In this document: positions 1 through 11,261 of the stretch, piece by piece | Numbering within the stretch: the stretch's first letter is position 1 | How the letters are laid out: every line of letters begins with the position of its first letter | DNA from: Platanthera guangdongensis | Lineage: Eukaryota; Streptophyta; Magnoliopsida; Asparagales; Orchidaceae | Direction of reading: 5' to 3' | Assembly (NCBI GenBank): GCA_039583875.1 | Contig: CM077165.1 | Span: 67,134,757 to 67,198,756, forward strand | DNA: 64,000 bases | Made by a program: the position numbers and the translations under genes | The notes under the pieces: generated by a model | What the model was told of the DNA's origin: nothing | The model's database searches: none | What the model saw: the letters and a program-made list of their open reading frames with translations, nothing else

Positions 1-115
1 TATTATATTATATTGGCCATATATATATATATAGATATAAATATAGGTAAAATTAATAGATTTCCAGGGTTTAAAATAACGAACCGAAAATTCCCCGGCA
101 ACGGCGCCAAAAACT
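1..115 (-). mobile_element. Athila-type element E, 5' internal leader with PBS
   Basis: This is the end of the internal region of a minus-strand Ty3/gypsy element that continues off the left edge. Positions 93-109 read CCCCGGCAACGGCGCCA, which is the 3' end of plant tRNA-Asp including CCA. On the minus strand this is therefore a full 17-nt primer-binding site. Six bases (110-115) separate it from the LTR, the same spacing as in element A. Only leader is visible here and no coding sequence can be assigned. Confidence 0.8.
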
Positions 116-1118
116 TGATGGTTAAAACTCCAAAATTATTTACGGTCACGCGGCGACCCGGCGGTTTATTTGAGAAAAAGGCGGAAGTGATTTTATTTAA
201 GAAAACGGGGCGCGCGTATTGATTTATTTATTTTGGATATAAAAAAGGTTTAGATCGTGTTTTAACGAAAGGAGGCAAGTGCACCTATCGTGAGTAGTAC
301 AGGATATTCCGGGTGGAATATCGAGGTCGTATTGTTCTCGGGTCCGGTTCGATTATTTCTACTCTTCCCTGGAGGGGACTATTATTTTACCGATAATTAT
401 CTTGTCGGGATATTTATATATAATAAAAAGGCAGAAAATGGCAGAAAGAAAAAAAGAAAGCACGAAAAGAAAGCTTGAAGGTGGTGCCGATGAAGAGCTT
501 AGCTCGATGGCACCGAGAAAACAATTGAACTAAAATAGACTTTAAATAAAAAGAGCTCCTAAATTTCTAATTAATTAAGGCGGAGACTTGGCCGTGGAGG
601 TTCCACTAAAATGAGCTCACCTAGCTATAGGGCTATCGCTCACCTGAACGCTAAGACTATTTGAGCAGGCTCTCGTCCGACGAAGGATTCCTCTTAACGC
701 CCGCATTACGCTAAGAACCCCGCTATTGGGTGGGGAACCCAATCCGGTAGAGTTAGCGCGCCTCCTCTCTCGAGGGTTAGTGCGGAACTCTCTTTGCCAA
801 GGGGTGATCTGTCCATACGCACGGCCTCTTGGCGAGCGTATGGAAAACGGAAATAGGGCCCACACATCGATATGTGGTCCTACGCGTCGTTAACCCCGGG
901 CAAACCTTAAGTACTTTTAATTAATTAGAAAGATTAGACCTTTAGTTATTTTAAGCAATTTTATCTGTCCCAATGCTCTTCGATGCCGAGGGCTAAGAAT
1001 GATTTAGCCACTCATCGGAATGGGGACGGCTTGCGGAAAAAGCAGAAAAGAAAGCAGTAAATAAAACAGTAAATGAAAGCAGTAAAATGAAAGCAGTAAA
1101 GGAAAGCTGAAAATTGCA

Positions 1119-1280
1119 AGTCCTACTCAAACGAGTAGGACTGAAGAAAGCAGTAAATTGCGAGTCCCGGCGCAAATGCGTGGGCGGGAGAAAGAAAGCG
1201 GTAAAACACACACACGCAAGTCCTACTCAAACTAGTAGGAGAAAATAAATACGGGTCCTACTCAACCGAGTAGGACAAAA
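1119..1280. repeat. Hairpin repeat family 1 in LTR of E
   Basis: AGTCCTACTC at 1119-1128, a four-base loop, then GAGTAGGACT at 1133-1142 form a perfect 10-bp inverted repeat. Diverged copies follow near 1217-1240 and 1255-1280. Half copies (GAGTAGGCGG) recur near 1389 and 1467. Confidence 0.8.
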
Positions 1281-1537
1281 TAAATGCAACGCACGCACAC
1301 TCTCTCTCGATATAAATGAAAACACACACACTCTACAAGAAAGTAAACACACTCTACCAAAATAAAATCCAGCCATTAAACTCAAGTGAGTAGGCGGAAA
1401 AAGGGAAAATTACAAACTCACGCACTCTACAGAAAGTAAAATAAGCGAGCGCCATTTAACTCTTAACGAGTAGGCGGAAATAAATGCGCAAGCATAAAAA
1501 ATTGCAAAAAACTAAGTTAACGAAAAATTAAAACAAC

Positions 1538-1685
1538 TGCATTTCTACCGCTAAAATGCGGTAGAAATGCATAAAAAGCGAAAATAAAAATTAAACGGGA
1601 AGAAAGTTTGCAAATAAACGCAAAAATGCGAGTGATCGAAAATTTAAAACGAATACATTTCTACCGCTAGAATGCGGTAGAAATG
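1538..1685. repeat. Hairpin repeat family 2 in LTR of E
   Basis: Two long perfect inverted repeats are present. At 1538-1571, TGCATTTCTACCGC and its complement (14-bp arms) flank a six-base loop. At 1656-1685 the same motif returns with 12-bp arms and loop TAGAAT. The arms are intact in both copies although the spacer sequence between copies has diverged. Confidence 0.85.
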
Positions 1686-2316
1686 CATAAAAAAGAGAGC
1701 GAAAAAATTAAATAAGGAAAAAGTTTTTGAAATAAAAACAAAAATGAAAATGCTTGAAAAATTAAAACGATTATGTTTTCATTCTTATAATTTTATAGAA
1801 ACGCCCAAAAAGTGGAAATAAGACTAAAAGAGAACGAAAAGTTTTACAATCCTAAAGAGCCTAATTTAAAAGAAATTAAAAACCACTTTTATAACCGTGT
1901 TTTATAAACCTATAGGAATGAAAACAAAGAAAAAAAATAATAAAGTGAACCTAAACAAGTATTTGCATGAAAATAAAATTGCGATTATAACGGCTAGAAA
2001 TTAGACAAAAGTTATACGCTATAAAGATTTTAGGAGACATAAAGGAAAAACAAAATAAAAACAAACATTAAAAATCACTTCGAGTAGGGCGCATGAATGG
2101 ATTCCAAGCTATGCAAAGAGAGAAAAAACTAACACATTTTATTAATGAAAAAGTGATTACAAGAAAGCTAAAAACAAACACTAAGAGAGGGGGAAGAAAA
2201 TCCCTTACATAGCATAAGAAAGCATTTCGGCAGCACCTACCCTAAGCAAAGTGGTTCAAAAAGTGGAACTGAAATCCAGAGCAGAACCTCTGAATTTATA
2301 GAAAAAATTTACATGG

Positions 2317-2880
2317 GTCACGCCCTTATTCACGGGCGTGACAGGGGGCGTGACAGTACTATTTGAGAAGGCGGCCGTCGATTTGACGGGAAAGTTGACT
2401 TCGGCTGGACACGTGGCGGTCTCGCAGTGGTCACGCCCTAGGTCACGGGCGTGACATGGGGCGTGTCAAGCAGGTGGATCTGGGCGCGGTGCGTCAAAAA
2501 GTCGCCGCGCGGGTCTTGTCGGGCTAGCTGGAAAGGTCACGCCCCAGGTCACGGGCGTGACTCTGGGCGTGTCGGCTGGTGTCGACACTCGATGAATGTC
2601 GAGCTGAAAGTGTCGGGTTGAAAATCATCGAGCGGAAATTGATGTCACGCCCCAGGTCACGGGCGTGATACTGGGCGTGACTGTTGGTGTCGACACTCGA
2701 CGATCGTCGAGAGGAATTCGTTGAGTGGAGTGAACACGGGCTTGGGTCACGCCCCGTGTCGGGTGACACGGGCGTGACCCCGGGCGTGTCAGGCTTTGCA
2801 CTTCAAAATTTGCTGATTTCACGGTTTTTGACGTGTCACGCCCTGGTCACGGGCGTGACCCATATGTCACGGGCGTGACA
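2317..2880. repeat. Hairpin repeat family 3 in LTR of E, about 105-bp period
   Basis: GTCACGCCC and its complement GGGCGTGAC form the unit, seen first at 2317-2325 and 2334-2342. Six units start near 2317, 2430, 2536, 2644, 2746 and 2835. Between units 3 and 5 lie GTCGACACTCGA motifs and a perfect 16-nt palindrome, CTCGACGATCGTCGAG, near 2696-2711. The array lies immediately upstream of the minus-strand TATA box at 2295-2301, as expected for U3. Confidence 0.8.
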
Positions 2881-3074
2881 TGTCAATTTTTGGCAGATTT
2901 TGATTTTTTTCCTGAAAAATAAAATAAAACAAGTTAGTATAATATTTACAAAAATAAGAGCATTTTATTGAATAAAAATAAGTAAAAACGACAAAAAATA
3001 AACGAACACAACTAATTTAATGTACACAAAAATAGGTATATTTACAATTCATCAATGTACCTTCTCCTGGTCAT

Positions 3075-5084
3075 GACAAACTTTCTCCTCATTCCGTTAA
3101 GTGTATCTTTCTTTGTTATTATCCGACGCAGAAGGGATATCGTTGTTTTGATCCTCTTATGGGCAAATAATATGTTTCAGCTGATGTAACCTTTTTTGAA
3201 ATTACACCATATTTCTCCTCTACTTCTTCACTAGTGCCCGCTGATACTTCTTCTTCCCTGCCTATTCTCTCGGCACCTCCGCCAGAGATGGTTCTTTCCA
3301 CATCTACTCCTGTTGCTCCGTCTCTTTCTCTAGATCCTGATGTGTTGCCCTTGGAGCGCTCTGTGACTGTTCTAGAGCCACTTCTTTCTTCTGACAGTAC
3401 ATTGCCTCCTCCTGTTAGTAGTGATCTTGATCTTCCAATTGCCCTGCAGAATGGCATTCTACAATGTACTCAACATCCAATTGATTATGTTGTATCATAT
3501 GCTCAGCTTTACCTAAATGTCAGGCGTTTTGCTCTTGCTATTTGTTCTACTATAATTTCGAAAACATATCAAAAAGCTCATGCTATTCCTCAGTGGAAAG
3601 CTGCTATGGATGAAGAAATAAACTCGTTAATTGAGAGAAGGACTTGGAATCTTGTCCCCACACCTCTAGGCATTGATGTAGTTGGTTGTCGGTGGGTCTT
3701 TCTGGTTAATTATCTTCCAAATGGCTCTGTTGATCGCTATAATGAAAGGCTTGTTGCAAATGGGTTTACTCAGACATATGGGGTGAATTTCTTTGATACT
3801 TTTTCTCCTATTGCTCGCATCAGCACTATCCATGTTCTCTTCTCTGTAGATGTTAATAGAGACTCGGAGATATCTCAGTTAGATGTAAAGAATGCCTTCC
3901 TTTATGGTTATTTTCAAGAGGTGGTCTACATGAACTAACATCCTCGGTATGTTTCTCAGGGGGAGTCTCAGGTGTGTAAGCTTCTGAAGGCGATTTATGG
4001 TTTGAAGCAGAGTCCACGAGCCTGGTTTGAAAAGTTTAGTGCAATTGTTTCTCTTATTGGGTTCAGTCGAAGCTCTGCTAATCATTCTCTATTTATACGC
4101 AGGACTATTAAAGTCCTCGTGGTTCTTGTTGTCTACGTTGATGATATTCTTTTGACCGGTTATTATAAAGAGGGCGTTGATCTAGCCAAACGTCATCTTC
4201 GACAACATTTTGTTACTAAGGATATGAGAACTCCGAAGTACTTTCTGGGAATTGAGATTTCACGAAATAAGATCTCGGTGGTTCTTTCACAGCAAAAGTA
4301 TGCGCTAGATCTCTTAAATGAGATAGGTCTTCTTGGCACGAAACCTACTTGTTGCCTGATGGCGGTTGGCGATGATAAAAGGTGGAGTGATGATTGTACT
4401 TTTCTTTAAGATTTCACTGTATACAGACGACTTATAGGCAAACTTAAATATCTGATTGTTACTAGAGCAGATATTTGTTATGTAGTTGGGAAGGTCAGTC
4501 AGTTTATGCAGAATCCTAGAGAGTGTCATCTTCGGTCTGCCATGAAAATTCTGTAGTATGTGAAAGGGTCTCCAGGAAAGGGCTTGTTGTTTCAGAAGAA
4601 TGGTCACTTGAATATTGAAGCATATTCTGATGCCAGCTATGCTGATAACAAGGAGGATGGAAAATCTACATCAGGTTTTTGCACCTTTGTAGGTGGAAAC
4701 CTTGTTAACTAGAAAAACAAGAAGCAGACATTGGTTTCAAGGTCTAGTGCTGAAGCAGAATATAGGAGCATGACCTCAACTACCTACGAGTTGAAATGGC
4801 TACGGGCACTTATGCTTGACTTAGGAGAAGTCTACGACCATCCTCTTACTTTGTTCTGTGATAACAAAGTTGTCATTCACATAACAAAGAATCCTGTCTT
4901 TCATAAGAGTACAAAGCACATTAAGGTGGATTGTCATTTCATTAGAGAAGAGGTATTGAAGAATCAAATATATACTCCCTTCATCACTTCTAATAAAGAA
5001 CTGGCAGAATTCTTCACAAAACCAGTTTCCGCTTCAGTTGTTTGTAGCAAGCTGGACATGGTTGACATATACGCTCTAGCTTGA
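3075..5084 (+). pseudogene. Copia I pol (integrase C-terminus, RT, RNase H)
   Basis: One reading frame runs throughout. It starts in the integrase C-terminal domain (DKLSPHSVKCIFLCY, then VSADVTFFE), passes a proline- and serine-rich linker, then RT (FSPIARISTIH, AIYGLKQSPRAWFEKF, active site YVDDILLTG near 4135) and RNase H (SRSSAEAEYRSM; TKHIKVDCHFIRE). The frame is broken by five stops at 3168, 3936, 4407, 4554 and 4710 but by no frameshift that I can see. Several of the stops look like single C-to-T or G-to-A changes, for example the Trp codon expected at 4710. The product would have been a polyprotein that copies element RNA into DNA. It cannot function now. Confidence 0.9.
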
Positions 5085-5091
5085 GGGGGAG
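5081..5091 (+). other. Copia I polypurine tract
   Basis: TTGAGGGGGAG abuts the LTR start TGTTAGAAATT at 5092 and follows the end of the RNase H frame by a few bases. This is the usual copia arrangement for priming plus-strand DNA. Confidence 0.85.
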
Positions 5092-5745
5092 TGTTAGAAA
5101 TTGGCGGTTTGACCTCAAGTCGGGTGGTTAGTAGTTCGAGCGGTCTGGCAGTTAGTCCTGGTAGTTTGTTCTGGTGGTTTGGTTGTCTGGCGGGTTGGTG
5201 CAGTGGTCTGGTAGTGTTCTTCTGCTGGCGGTCTAGTGGTTAACCGCAACTGCGGTCTGGTGGCAATCCGCTCTTGCGGTCTGGGGGCTTACCGCAACAG
5301 CGATCTGATGATAAGGCTCAACTGCGGCCTGGTGGCAACCCGCAATTGCGGTATGGAGGTTTGTCGTAGCAACAGTATTTTTCTTACCCGTAGACACGGT
5401 CAGGTGGCCACCCGTAGCAACGGTCTGATGATTAGCCGCAACTACGGCCTGGTGGCAACCCGCAGTTGCGTTCTGGCGACTTGACCAATGGTCTTCCCTG
5501 GCGGACTGACAGTTTACCTTGGTGTTGTTGGGAGTTTTGTTATTCTTTTATATACTGTGCAGCTTGAAATTGTCAAACCGCATAGGCCGCTCGGATTGTA
5601 TTTAGTCCTACATCATTTGTTGTAATTCTCTCATCTCCCACAGTTTCTATAAATAAGGGGGCATACCTATGTAATAATTATCTTTTTGAGTAATAAAGTT
5701 TGTCTTTATTTACCATTTTTGTTCTCTTCTCGCTCATTTCTGACA
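5092..5745 (+). repeat. Copia I 3' LTR
   Basis: The LTR begins TGTTAGAAATTGG after the PPT and ends TTTCTGACA at 5745. Inside are a repeat-rich U3 (5200-5490), a TATA box (TATAAATA near 5648) and a poly-A signal-like AATAAAGT near 5692. The 654-bp length is normal for copia. The right boundary rests on the TG...CA ends and on the return of copia RT sequence at 5746. Confidence 0.75.
5215..5490. repeat. Palindromic tandem repeats in Copia I U3
   Basis: Roughly 25-60-bp units built on ggtctggtggcaacccgca repeat here. Each carries a short palindrome, for example CCGCAACTGCGG at 5244-5255 and CCGCAATTGCGG at 5340-5351 (perfect). They lie about 160-430 bp upstream of the TATA box. Confidence 0.8.
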
Positions 5746-6922
5746 CCCCGCTTGCAAGAGTTTTGCTCTCATTCTCTCGGCCACTATCACCCCAACTAAC
5801 TATCAAGAAGCTCTTGTTATTCCTCATTGGAAAGTTGTTATAGGTGAAGAAATGAATACCTAAACTAAGAGGGGTACTTGGGCACTTGTCCCTAACCCTC
5901 TAGGGGCTGGTATGGTTTGTTGTCGATGGGTCTTTGTAATTAATTTTCATCCTGATGGTAACTATAGACCGATATAAGGATAGACTGGTTGGCAAAGGAT
6001 TTAATCAGATGTATGGTGTGAAATTCTTCGACCCCTTCTCCTTAGTTGCTCGCATTAGCACCATCCACAGTCTCTTTTCTATGTCTGTTAACAAGGATTG
6101 GGAGTTGTCTCAGTTAGTTGTGAAGAATGTCTTACTTTATAGCAACCTGCAAGAAGTGGTATACATGTAGTAACCTCCTATGTATGTTGCTTAGGTGGAG
6201 TCTTAGGTGTGCAAGTTATGGAAGGAAATATTTGTCTTGAAAAAAAGTCTATGATTATTGGCTTTGCTCAAAGTTCTGCAGATCACTCACTTTTTATATG
6301 CAAGACTTCTAAAGTTTTTGTTGTTCTTGCTATCTATGTAAATGATATACTCCTTACAGGTGATGATAAGGTGAGAATTAATATAAGAAAAAAATATCTT
6401 CTACAACATTTTGTTACAAAAGATATGAGATATCATAATTATTTTCTAGGAATAAAAATCTCATAAAAACACAACTCAGTACTCCTCTCACAACTAAAAT
6501 ATGTGTTGGACCTTTTGAAAGAGACTGGTCTTCCTATGGCAATACCCTCTCGATGTCTGATGGCCGTCGGTGATGAAAAGTGTTTGAGTGAGTATTCACC
6601 TTTTCTTTTAGATATCACTATGTACAGAGGACTAGTGGTTAAACTCATCTATCTGAATATCACAAGACCAGATATCTACTATGTAGTAGGCTTGATTAGT
6701 CAGTTTATGCAAGCTCCTAGGTAGTGTTATGTTCATTCAGCCCTGGAAATTTTTGCATATGTGAAAGGGTCTCCAGGGAAGGGATTTTTATATCAAAAGA
6801 ATAACCATTTGAGGATTGATGTATACTTTGATGACAACTATATTGATGATAAATAAGATAAAAAGTCTACGTCTGGTTTCTACACCTTTATGGGAGGAAA
6901 TCTGGTTAGCTGGTGTCAAAAC
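5746..6922 (+). pseudogene. Copia II pol fragment (RT to start of RNase H), decayed
   Basis: Translation in pieces gives a relative of Copia I: FALILSATITPTNYQEA near 5773, CCRWVFVINFHPDG, then YVNDILLTGDD (6335-6370), VTKDMRYHNYFLGIKIS, and ITRPDIYYVVGLISQFM near 6660. The RT active site reads YVND instead of YVDD. Stops and frame changes are frequent. The sequence stops where the RNase H motif (S/T-A-E-A-E) would be expected. It begins in mid-polyprotein directly after the Copia I LTR. Confidence 0.8.
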
Positions 6923-7141
6923 ATATGTAGTCTGGGCTGTGAACTTTTGCGGATAGGTCTTGGCGGTCTGGCGGATAGACCTGACAGATAGTACTAACAG
7001 ACAGACAGTCTGAAGTAGTGATTTGTCCTTGGCAGCTTGAAAATGTTGGAGCCGGTCAGAACCTGTGCTATTAGGAGGTCTGGCGGCTAGAACTGGTGGG
7101 CATGAGTGGAGGACAGATAGACTTGTCTGGCGGTCTGTCAA
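6923..7141 (+). repeat. LTR-like remnant of Copia II
   Basis: The segment has the ggcggtctggcgg motif also present in the Copia I LTR (5100-5240). It lies where a 3' LTR would follow after a deletion of the RNase H end. It is cut at 7142 by the next element. No TATA box or clean LTR end is visible. Confidence 0.45.
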
Positions 7142-7399
7142 TGTTTCTAAGATAGCTGAAAGTCTTTAGTTTCAAGGATAGCTAAATACTTAGAGGGGGG
7201 AGGGGGGTGAATAAGTTTTTGGTCTCTTTTATATTTTCCTTATTTAAGTGTGTTGTGGGTTAGTTATATTTTGCTTTCAAGACACACCACAAAAGCACAC
7301 ACATAATTTATAGTGGTTCTCCAGATTATAGGTACATCCACTATCCCTACTACCTTTATAACAGTGTGTTAGACAAGACACTTCTCCAAAATCAGCACC

Positions 7400-7810
7400 T
7401 AAGAGCTTACAACTCAGATCCCTCAGGATCTCCCAGTCTCCTCCAAGACTTACCTCAGGCACAAAGCCCTACCTCAGAGAAAGCTTGCTCCTACAAATCA
7501 GTGATCCAAAGATCACCTACCTCAGACTAAGTTAATAGTCCTATAGCTCAGGCTAGGAGGTTAGCCCTATAACTCAGAGAGGATGACTCTCCTATAGCTC
7601 AGGCATAAAGCCCTACCTCAGAACCAAAGTTAGATCCTACAACTCAGGCACAAAGTGCCTACCACTCAGAGAGAATGATGCTCCTACCTCATGCAAACTA
7701 CCTTACCTCAGATCCACAAAGGATCCTACCTCAGATCAACAAATGATCCAACCTCAGATCAATAAATGATCATACACTCAGCCTTTATAAAATAGGCCAA
7801 CAATTCAGAT
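7400..7810. repeat. Degenerate cctcaga repeats in LTR of H
   Basis: Short imperfect units such as cctcagatc(a)acaaatgatc, cctcaggcacaaagcc and ctatagctcagg recur every 20-45 bp. They show no long palindromes, unlike the array farther right in the same LTR. Confidence 0.65.
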
Positions 7811-8501
7811 CCAAAGGATCCTACAGAAAAGGAAGGTTTGTTGATGTTGTTTTGATTCCAGAGAAATATTATGTGAGTCTACTACTTCCTGAGCTAAGAT
7901 GAACTCATCCCTAACTTCTTCTCAGCAATAAGAAAGATGATCTTCAGGAAACTACTACTTGTGCTGGAAGTAACTCCGAAACAGAAGTTTCTGATCTTGC
8001 TGATGAAGATAATGATTTGACAGTTCTTTATTTTCTTCACGCAACCAACCTTGACAGCAGAAACCAGATAGCTCTAGTTCTTCTTCTTTCTCAAAAAATA
8101 AACTCTTCTGAACTTACTGTAGAGTTGAAGATCGCTACTTCTAACTGATTGAACTTCTAGATCAGCGGTTAGAACTTCAGCTTCGAGCTCTACAACAATG
8201 ATGAGAGGAAGATGATGAAGTTCCGCCTCTTTTCTAAAAGATAAACCCTAAAAGTTGATTTGATTCCGCCGATCTTAATACTTTTATCATTCGTTGTCCA
8301 ATGGCTATTTGACCCGTGGGCTCCATTGAAGGTGTTGGCTGCAACTTTGCTTTTACAGAAAAAGTCATACCGTAGGCCTGCGACGCCATTTGTCATGTAC
8401 TATTGACTTCCTGCAACATTTTGAACTTTGCTAACATTTGCTGACGTCAACATCTGTGAACTTAGCCAAATTTAGCTAGTTCAACCCAAGCGTTGAGTGC
8501 G

Positions 8502-9450
8502 TTGAGTGAACAACCTTCACTCAGCGCAAAAACACTTAGCCAAATAATTTGCACTCCCAGGCGTTGAGTGAATCTTCATCACTCAATGAATTTGGACTTA
8601 GCCAATATCTCTGTACCATTAGGCATTGAGTACGTTGAGTGATCCTTCATCACTCAGTGCTTCTGGACTTAGCCGCTTCTCTGAATGTCGGCAATCTTGC
8701 TGAGTCGTTGAGTGAACTGCCTTCACTCAGTGTTTCTGTACTTAGCTGATTTACATATTTATGAATGTGTTGAGTGAGCCTTCATCACTCAACACTTCTG
8801 CCTTTGCCTAACTTCCTGATGAGGCATTAAGTGAACTTCCTTCACTCAATGCTTCTATACTTAGCCAATCTTCATGATGAACTTGCATTTAGTGAGTTGT
8901 CCTCACTCAACACATCTGGATTTAGACAGATTTTTCTATTTATATCTTCTAAATCTTTGACTGAACATTTGTCTGTCGACGCCTTCTTCTTTGGGCGTTG
9001 AGTGATCTATCCTCACTCAATGCTTCTGGAGTTAGCCAGAATTCTTGGCAGATTCTTCAAAGTCTTTAACTACTTGAGCTTGACTCAACGCTTTTTTCTC
9101 CAAGCCTTGAGTGAGATGTCCCCACTCAATGATTCTGGACTTAGTCGAATTTCTTCCTTGCCAATGTTGAAGCTTTGAAAGACTGAGCTTTACTCGACGC
9201 CTCTTAATATATGACGTTGAGTGAACTGCCTTCACTCAATGCCTGTGGACTTAGCCACAAATCTGCTTCACAAACTCTTGGGTTTTGACAGTCCATGATT
9301 TACTCAGCATTTTTTGGCATCTGGTGTTGAGTGAACTGGCTTCACTCAATGCCTGTGGAGTTACATAATTTTCTATCTTTTTAGCATCCTTCCTTGACAT
9401 CTGGCGTTAGGTTAACTAGCTTCACTCGATGCCTGTAGAACTAAACAAAT
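8502..9450. repeat. Twelve-unit hairpin array in LTR of H
   Basis: Each unit contains TTGAGTGAA, about five bases, then TTCACTCAA, and usually ends with ttctggacttagcc. A perfect copy is at 9217-9239. Units begin near 8502, 8564, 8635, 8708, 8770, 8827, 8889, 8998, 9107, 9217, 9327 and 9407. Spacing is about 57-73 bp at first and about 110 bp later. The later spacer carries extra half units such as gactcaacgc. Confidence 0.85.
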
Positions 9451-9636
9451 TTCTGTCTCTCCATCTTTCTTCCTTGTGACCACTTGTCACAATCACTTAG
9501 ACAACATGTCTAAACTTGTTCCAAGAAACATCCTGCACATATTGAACTTGAACATATATTAAATATAATTATGCTCTTAGTACTTATTGTGATGGCTCTT
9601 CAAATCTTGGGAACATTGAGGGCAATATTGCCAACA

Positions 9637-9682
9637 ATATCCCCCTATTTGAAGAAGGTAAAACACATAGGATTACTAAGAA
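9637..9682 (-). other. PPT and last internal bases of element H
   Basis: The complement of 9637-9650 is AAATAGGGGGATAT, a polypurine tract abutting the LTR start TGTTGGC on the minus strand. About 30 further bases of internal sequence follow before element S begins at 9683. Confidence 0.75.
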
Positions 9683-11259
9683 TGTTGGACCCTAGTTGTA
9701 TTTGGGCTAGGTTCACTAATTAGGATGTTTGACTCACCTTGTATAGCTAGGGTCATGTCTTTATGTCTTAGCGTTTAGTCTAAGTCCTTAGATTCAAGCT
9801 TTATGGACCAGCCAGCAGAAGACCTAAGAAGACTCAAGACTTCGAAGAAAATCAGTTCAGAAAGTTATTTCGACGTTCGTCGAACTCAGCTCGACAAACT
9901 CAGAGATTATTCTCTGAGCTGAGCTCGACGATATTCGAACTCAGGTCGACGAAATTCTGGAAGCTCAACTTCAACACAATATGTCCAGAATACTTTATCT
10001 GAACTCAGGTCGACGAAGTTAGAATCTCAGCTCGACGAACTCAGACTACAGATTTGGCAAGTCATTCTCAGTACACAGTTCACAGAGCTCAGGTCGATGA
10101 ACTGGAATTCTCAGGTCGATGAGCTTTGATCTCAGGTCGACGAAATCTGTCCTCTGGTCGACGATTTCTGTGCATTTCCAGACTTAGTATTTTCCTCATT
10201 TTTTGTCCTTATTCCATATTATTTAGCAGTATTGTCCTAAGTAATTAATGCATTTATTCTCTGAATATAGCCGTTAGTGGCAGCATTGATTATGGTCTTC
10301 ATCGGGATAATTACTTGCTTGTTTTATTAGGGACAGTTGGGGAAATTCATTTATGATAGACATTCAAGCCATATTTCATTCTCTCCAGGCAATCAATAAT
10401 TAATGCTAGAATTCAAAAATTCAAAGGAGAGATTGACTGAAAAAGATAAAATGAGATTCCTTTCCTTAGTCGAAAGGGAAGACAGAAGATAGAAGAAAGA
10501 ACACAAAACACGGAGAATAACAGAGAAGAACATTCAGAGCACAAAACATAGATCCTGGTTATTCTGAAGTTTATTCTGTGTGCTGAAACATTTTCTATCC
10601 TGGTATCTGAAGAAAACATTCATCACAAATCAAGAGTCTTCTTTAGAAGTCTTGAATCCTCAGAGACAACCATTCTATATCAGTCTACTGTATTCCTGAA
10701 CATTGACATAACAGGCTAAAGACCTACACCCTGAAGAAAAGCTCCAATCTTCCTGAACAATTCAATATCTCAGGGGGAGCTTTGACAACATCAAGATCCA
10801 CTAGTCTTCTTTGTTTTTTTGTGAAAGAGAAGTCACCATAAATCTCTCACCCCCTCTCTGTACAAAGGGTTCTCTAACTCCCTTCAAAATTTATTCTTTG
10901 GTTGCAAGTCTTCTGATCAAAAGACTTGAGTTGTTTTTTGAGTTCCTGATCAAAAGCTCAAAGGTGGCAGTCACCTGATCAAAACCTGTAGTGGATTCCT
11001 ACCAGGGTGGTAGAAGAGTGCATGTACCAAGGTTGGGGAACCACTATAAAATTCTTGTGTCGTCTGGTTGCTCATTTTCTCTTTTGTTCTTACTGTGGCT
11101 GTGATAGATAGAATATCATAGGCTACTGTTCTTTCCTTTATATATTATTGGTATCACTTATTTTCAATCTGATATAAAAACTTAAAACAACAAAAAATTT
11201 TATTACTCTATTCACCCCCCCCCCCCTCTAGAGTAAATCAGGTCTAACCCCTCCTTTCA
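9683..11259 (+). repeat. 5' LTR of element S
   Basis: Starts TGTTGGACCCTAGTTG and ends ...CCTCCTTTCA two bases before the PBS. 1,577 bp. A poly-C run (about 11214-11226) precedes tctagagtaaatc near the 3' end, mirroring the LTR of H. The 5' end is inferred from the TGTTG start and the break with element H sequence. No gene is present in it. Confidence 0.7.
9870..10165. repeat. TCGACGA hairpin cluster 1 (LTR of S)
   Basis: About ten copies of ctcaggtcgacgaa or its complement lie here. TTCGTCGA at 9876-9883 and TCGACAAA at 9891-9898 form a near-perfect inverted repeat around actcagc. The other copies are mostly direct half-sites. Confidence 0.8.
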
Positions 11260-11261
11260 AT

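Larger units (their letters stand above)
116..3054 (-). mobile_element. LTR of Athila-type element E (5' LTR, minus strand)
   Basis: The LTR starts TGATGG directly beside the tRNA-Asp PBS and appears to end ...TTCATCA at 3054, where copia pol sequence starts abruptly. TGATG...ATCA ends match elements A and C. On the minus strand a TATA box (CTATAAA) lies at 2295-2301, just downstream of an array of GC-rich hairpins (2317-2850). The 250-900 block resembles the LTRs of A and F, for example the cacctatcg and ccgtggaggtt segments. Length is about 2.94 kb. The right end is inferred from the junction and the terminal motif, because no second LTR is in view. No gene is supported in this stretch. Confidence 0.65.
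3055..5745 (+). mobile_element. Copia I, 5'-truncated Ty1/copia element with 3' LTR
   Basis: Pol sequence from the integrase C-terminus onward (3075-5084) is followed by a PPT and a 654-bp LTR (5092-5745). The left part has been separated by insertion of element E at about 3054 and lies outside the window. Where the LTR ends, pol sequence of a related copy (Copia II) resumes in mid-RT, so Copia I appears to have inserted into Copia II. Its TSD cannot be checked because the left end is missing. Confidence 0.75.
7142..9636 (-). mobile_element. 3' LTR of SIRE-type copia element H (minus strand)
   Basis: On the minus strand the LTR starts TGTTGGCAATATTGCC at 9636, right after a purine tract, and ends CTTAGAAACA at 7142. 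Near its end it carries a C-rich run (complement of agaggggggaggggggtg, 7190-7210). The + strand element S has a similar ttcacccccc...tctagagt run near its own LTR end (11212-11232). About 2.5 kb. The interior holds tcag/cctcag-type repeats (7400-7810) and a hairpin array (8502-9415). No gene is supported. No PBS is found beyond 7142, so this is the outer LTR. Confidence 0.65.

Noticed and set aside
93..109. tRNA-Asp gene suggested by the CCCCGGCAACGGCGCCA match (also 35185 and 49740)
   Set aside because: Only the 3' end including CCA is present, next to an LTR. Genomic plant tRNA genes do not encode CCA; these are primer-binding sites.
8502..9450. Regularly spaced palindromic repeats resembling a CRISPR array
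   Set aside because: The spacing changes, the repeats are degenerate and sit inside a plant LTR with a PPT next to it. No cas gene is present and the genome is eukaryotic.
7142..9636. Region 7142-9636 as a solo LTR
   Set aside because: The right side has a PPT and some internal sequence rather than a target-site duplication, so it is the 3' LTR of a cut element.
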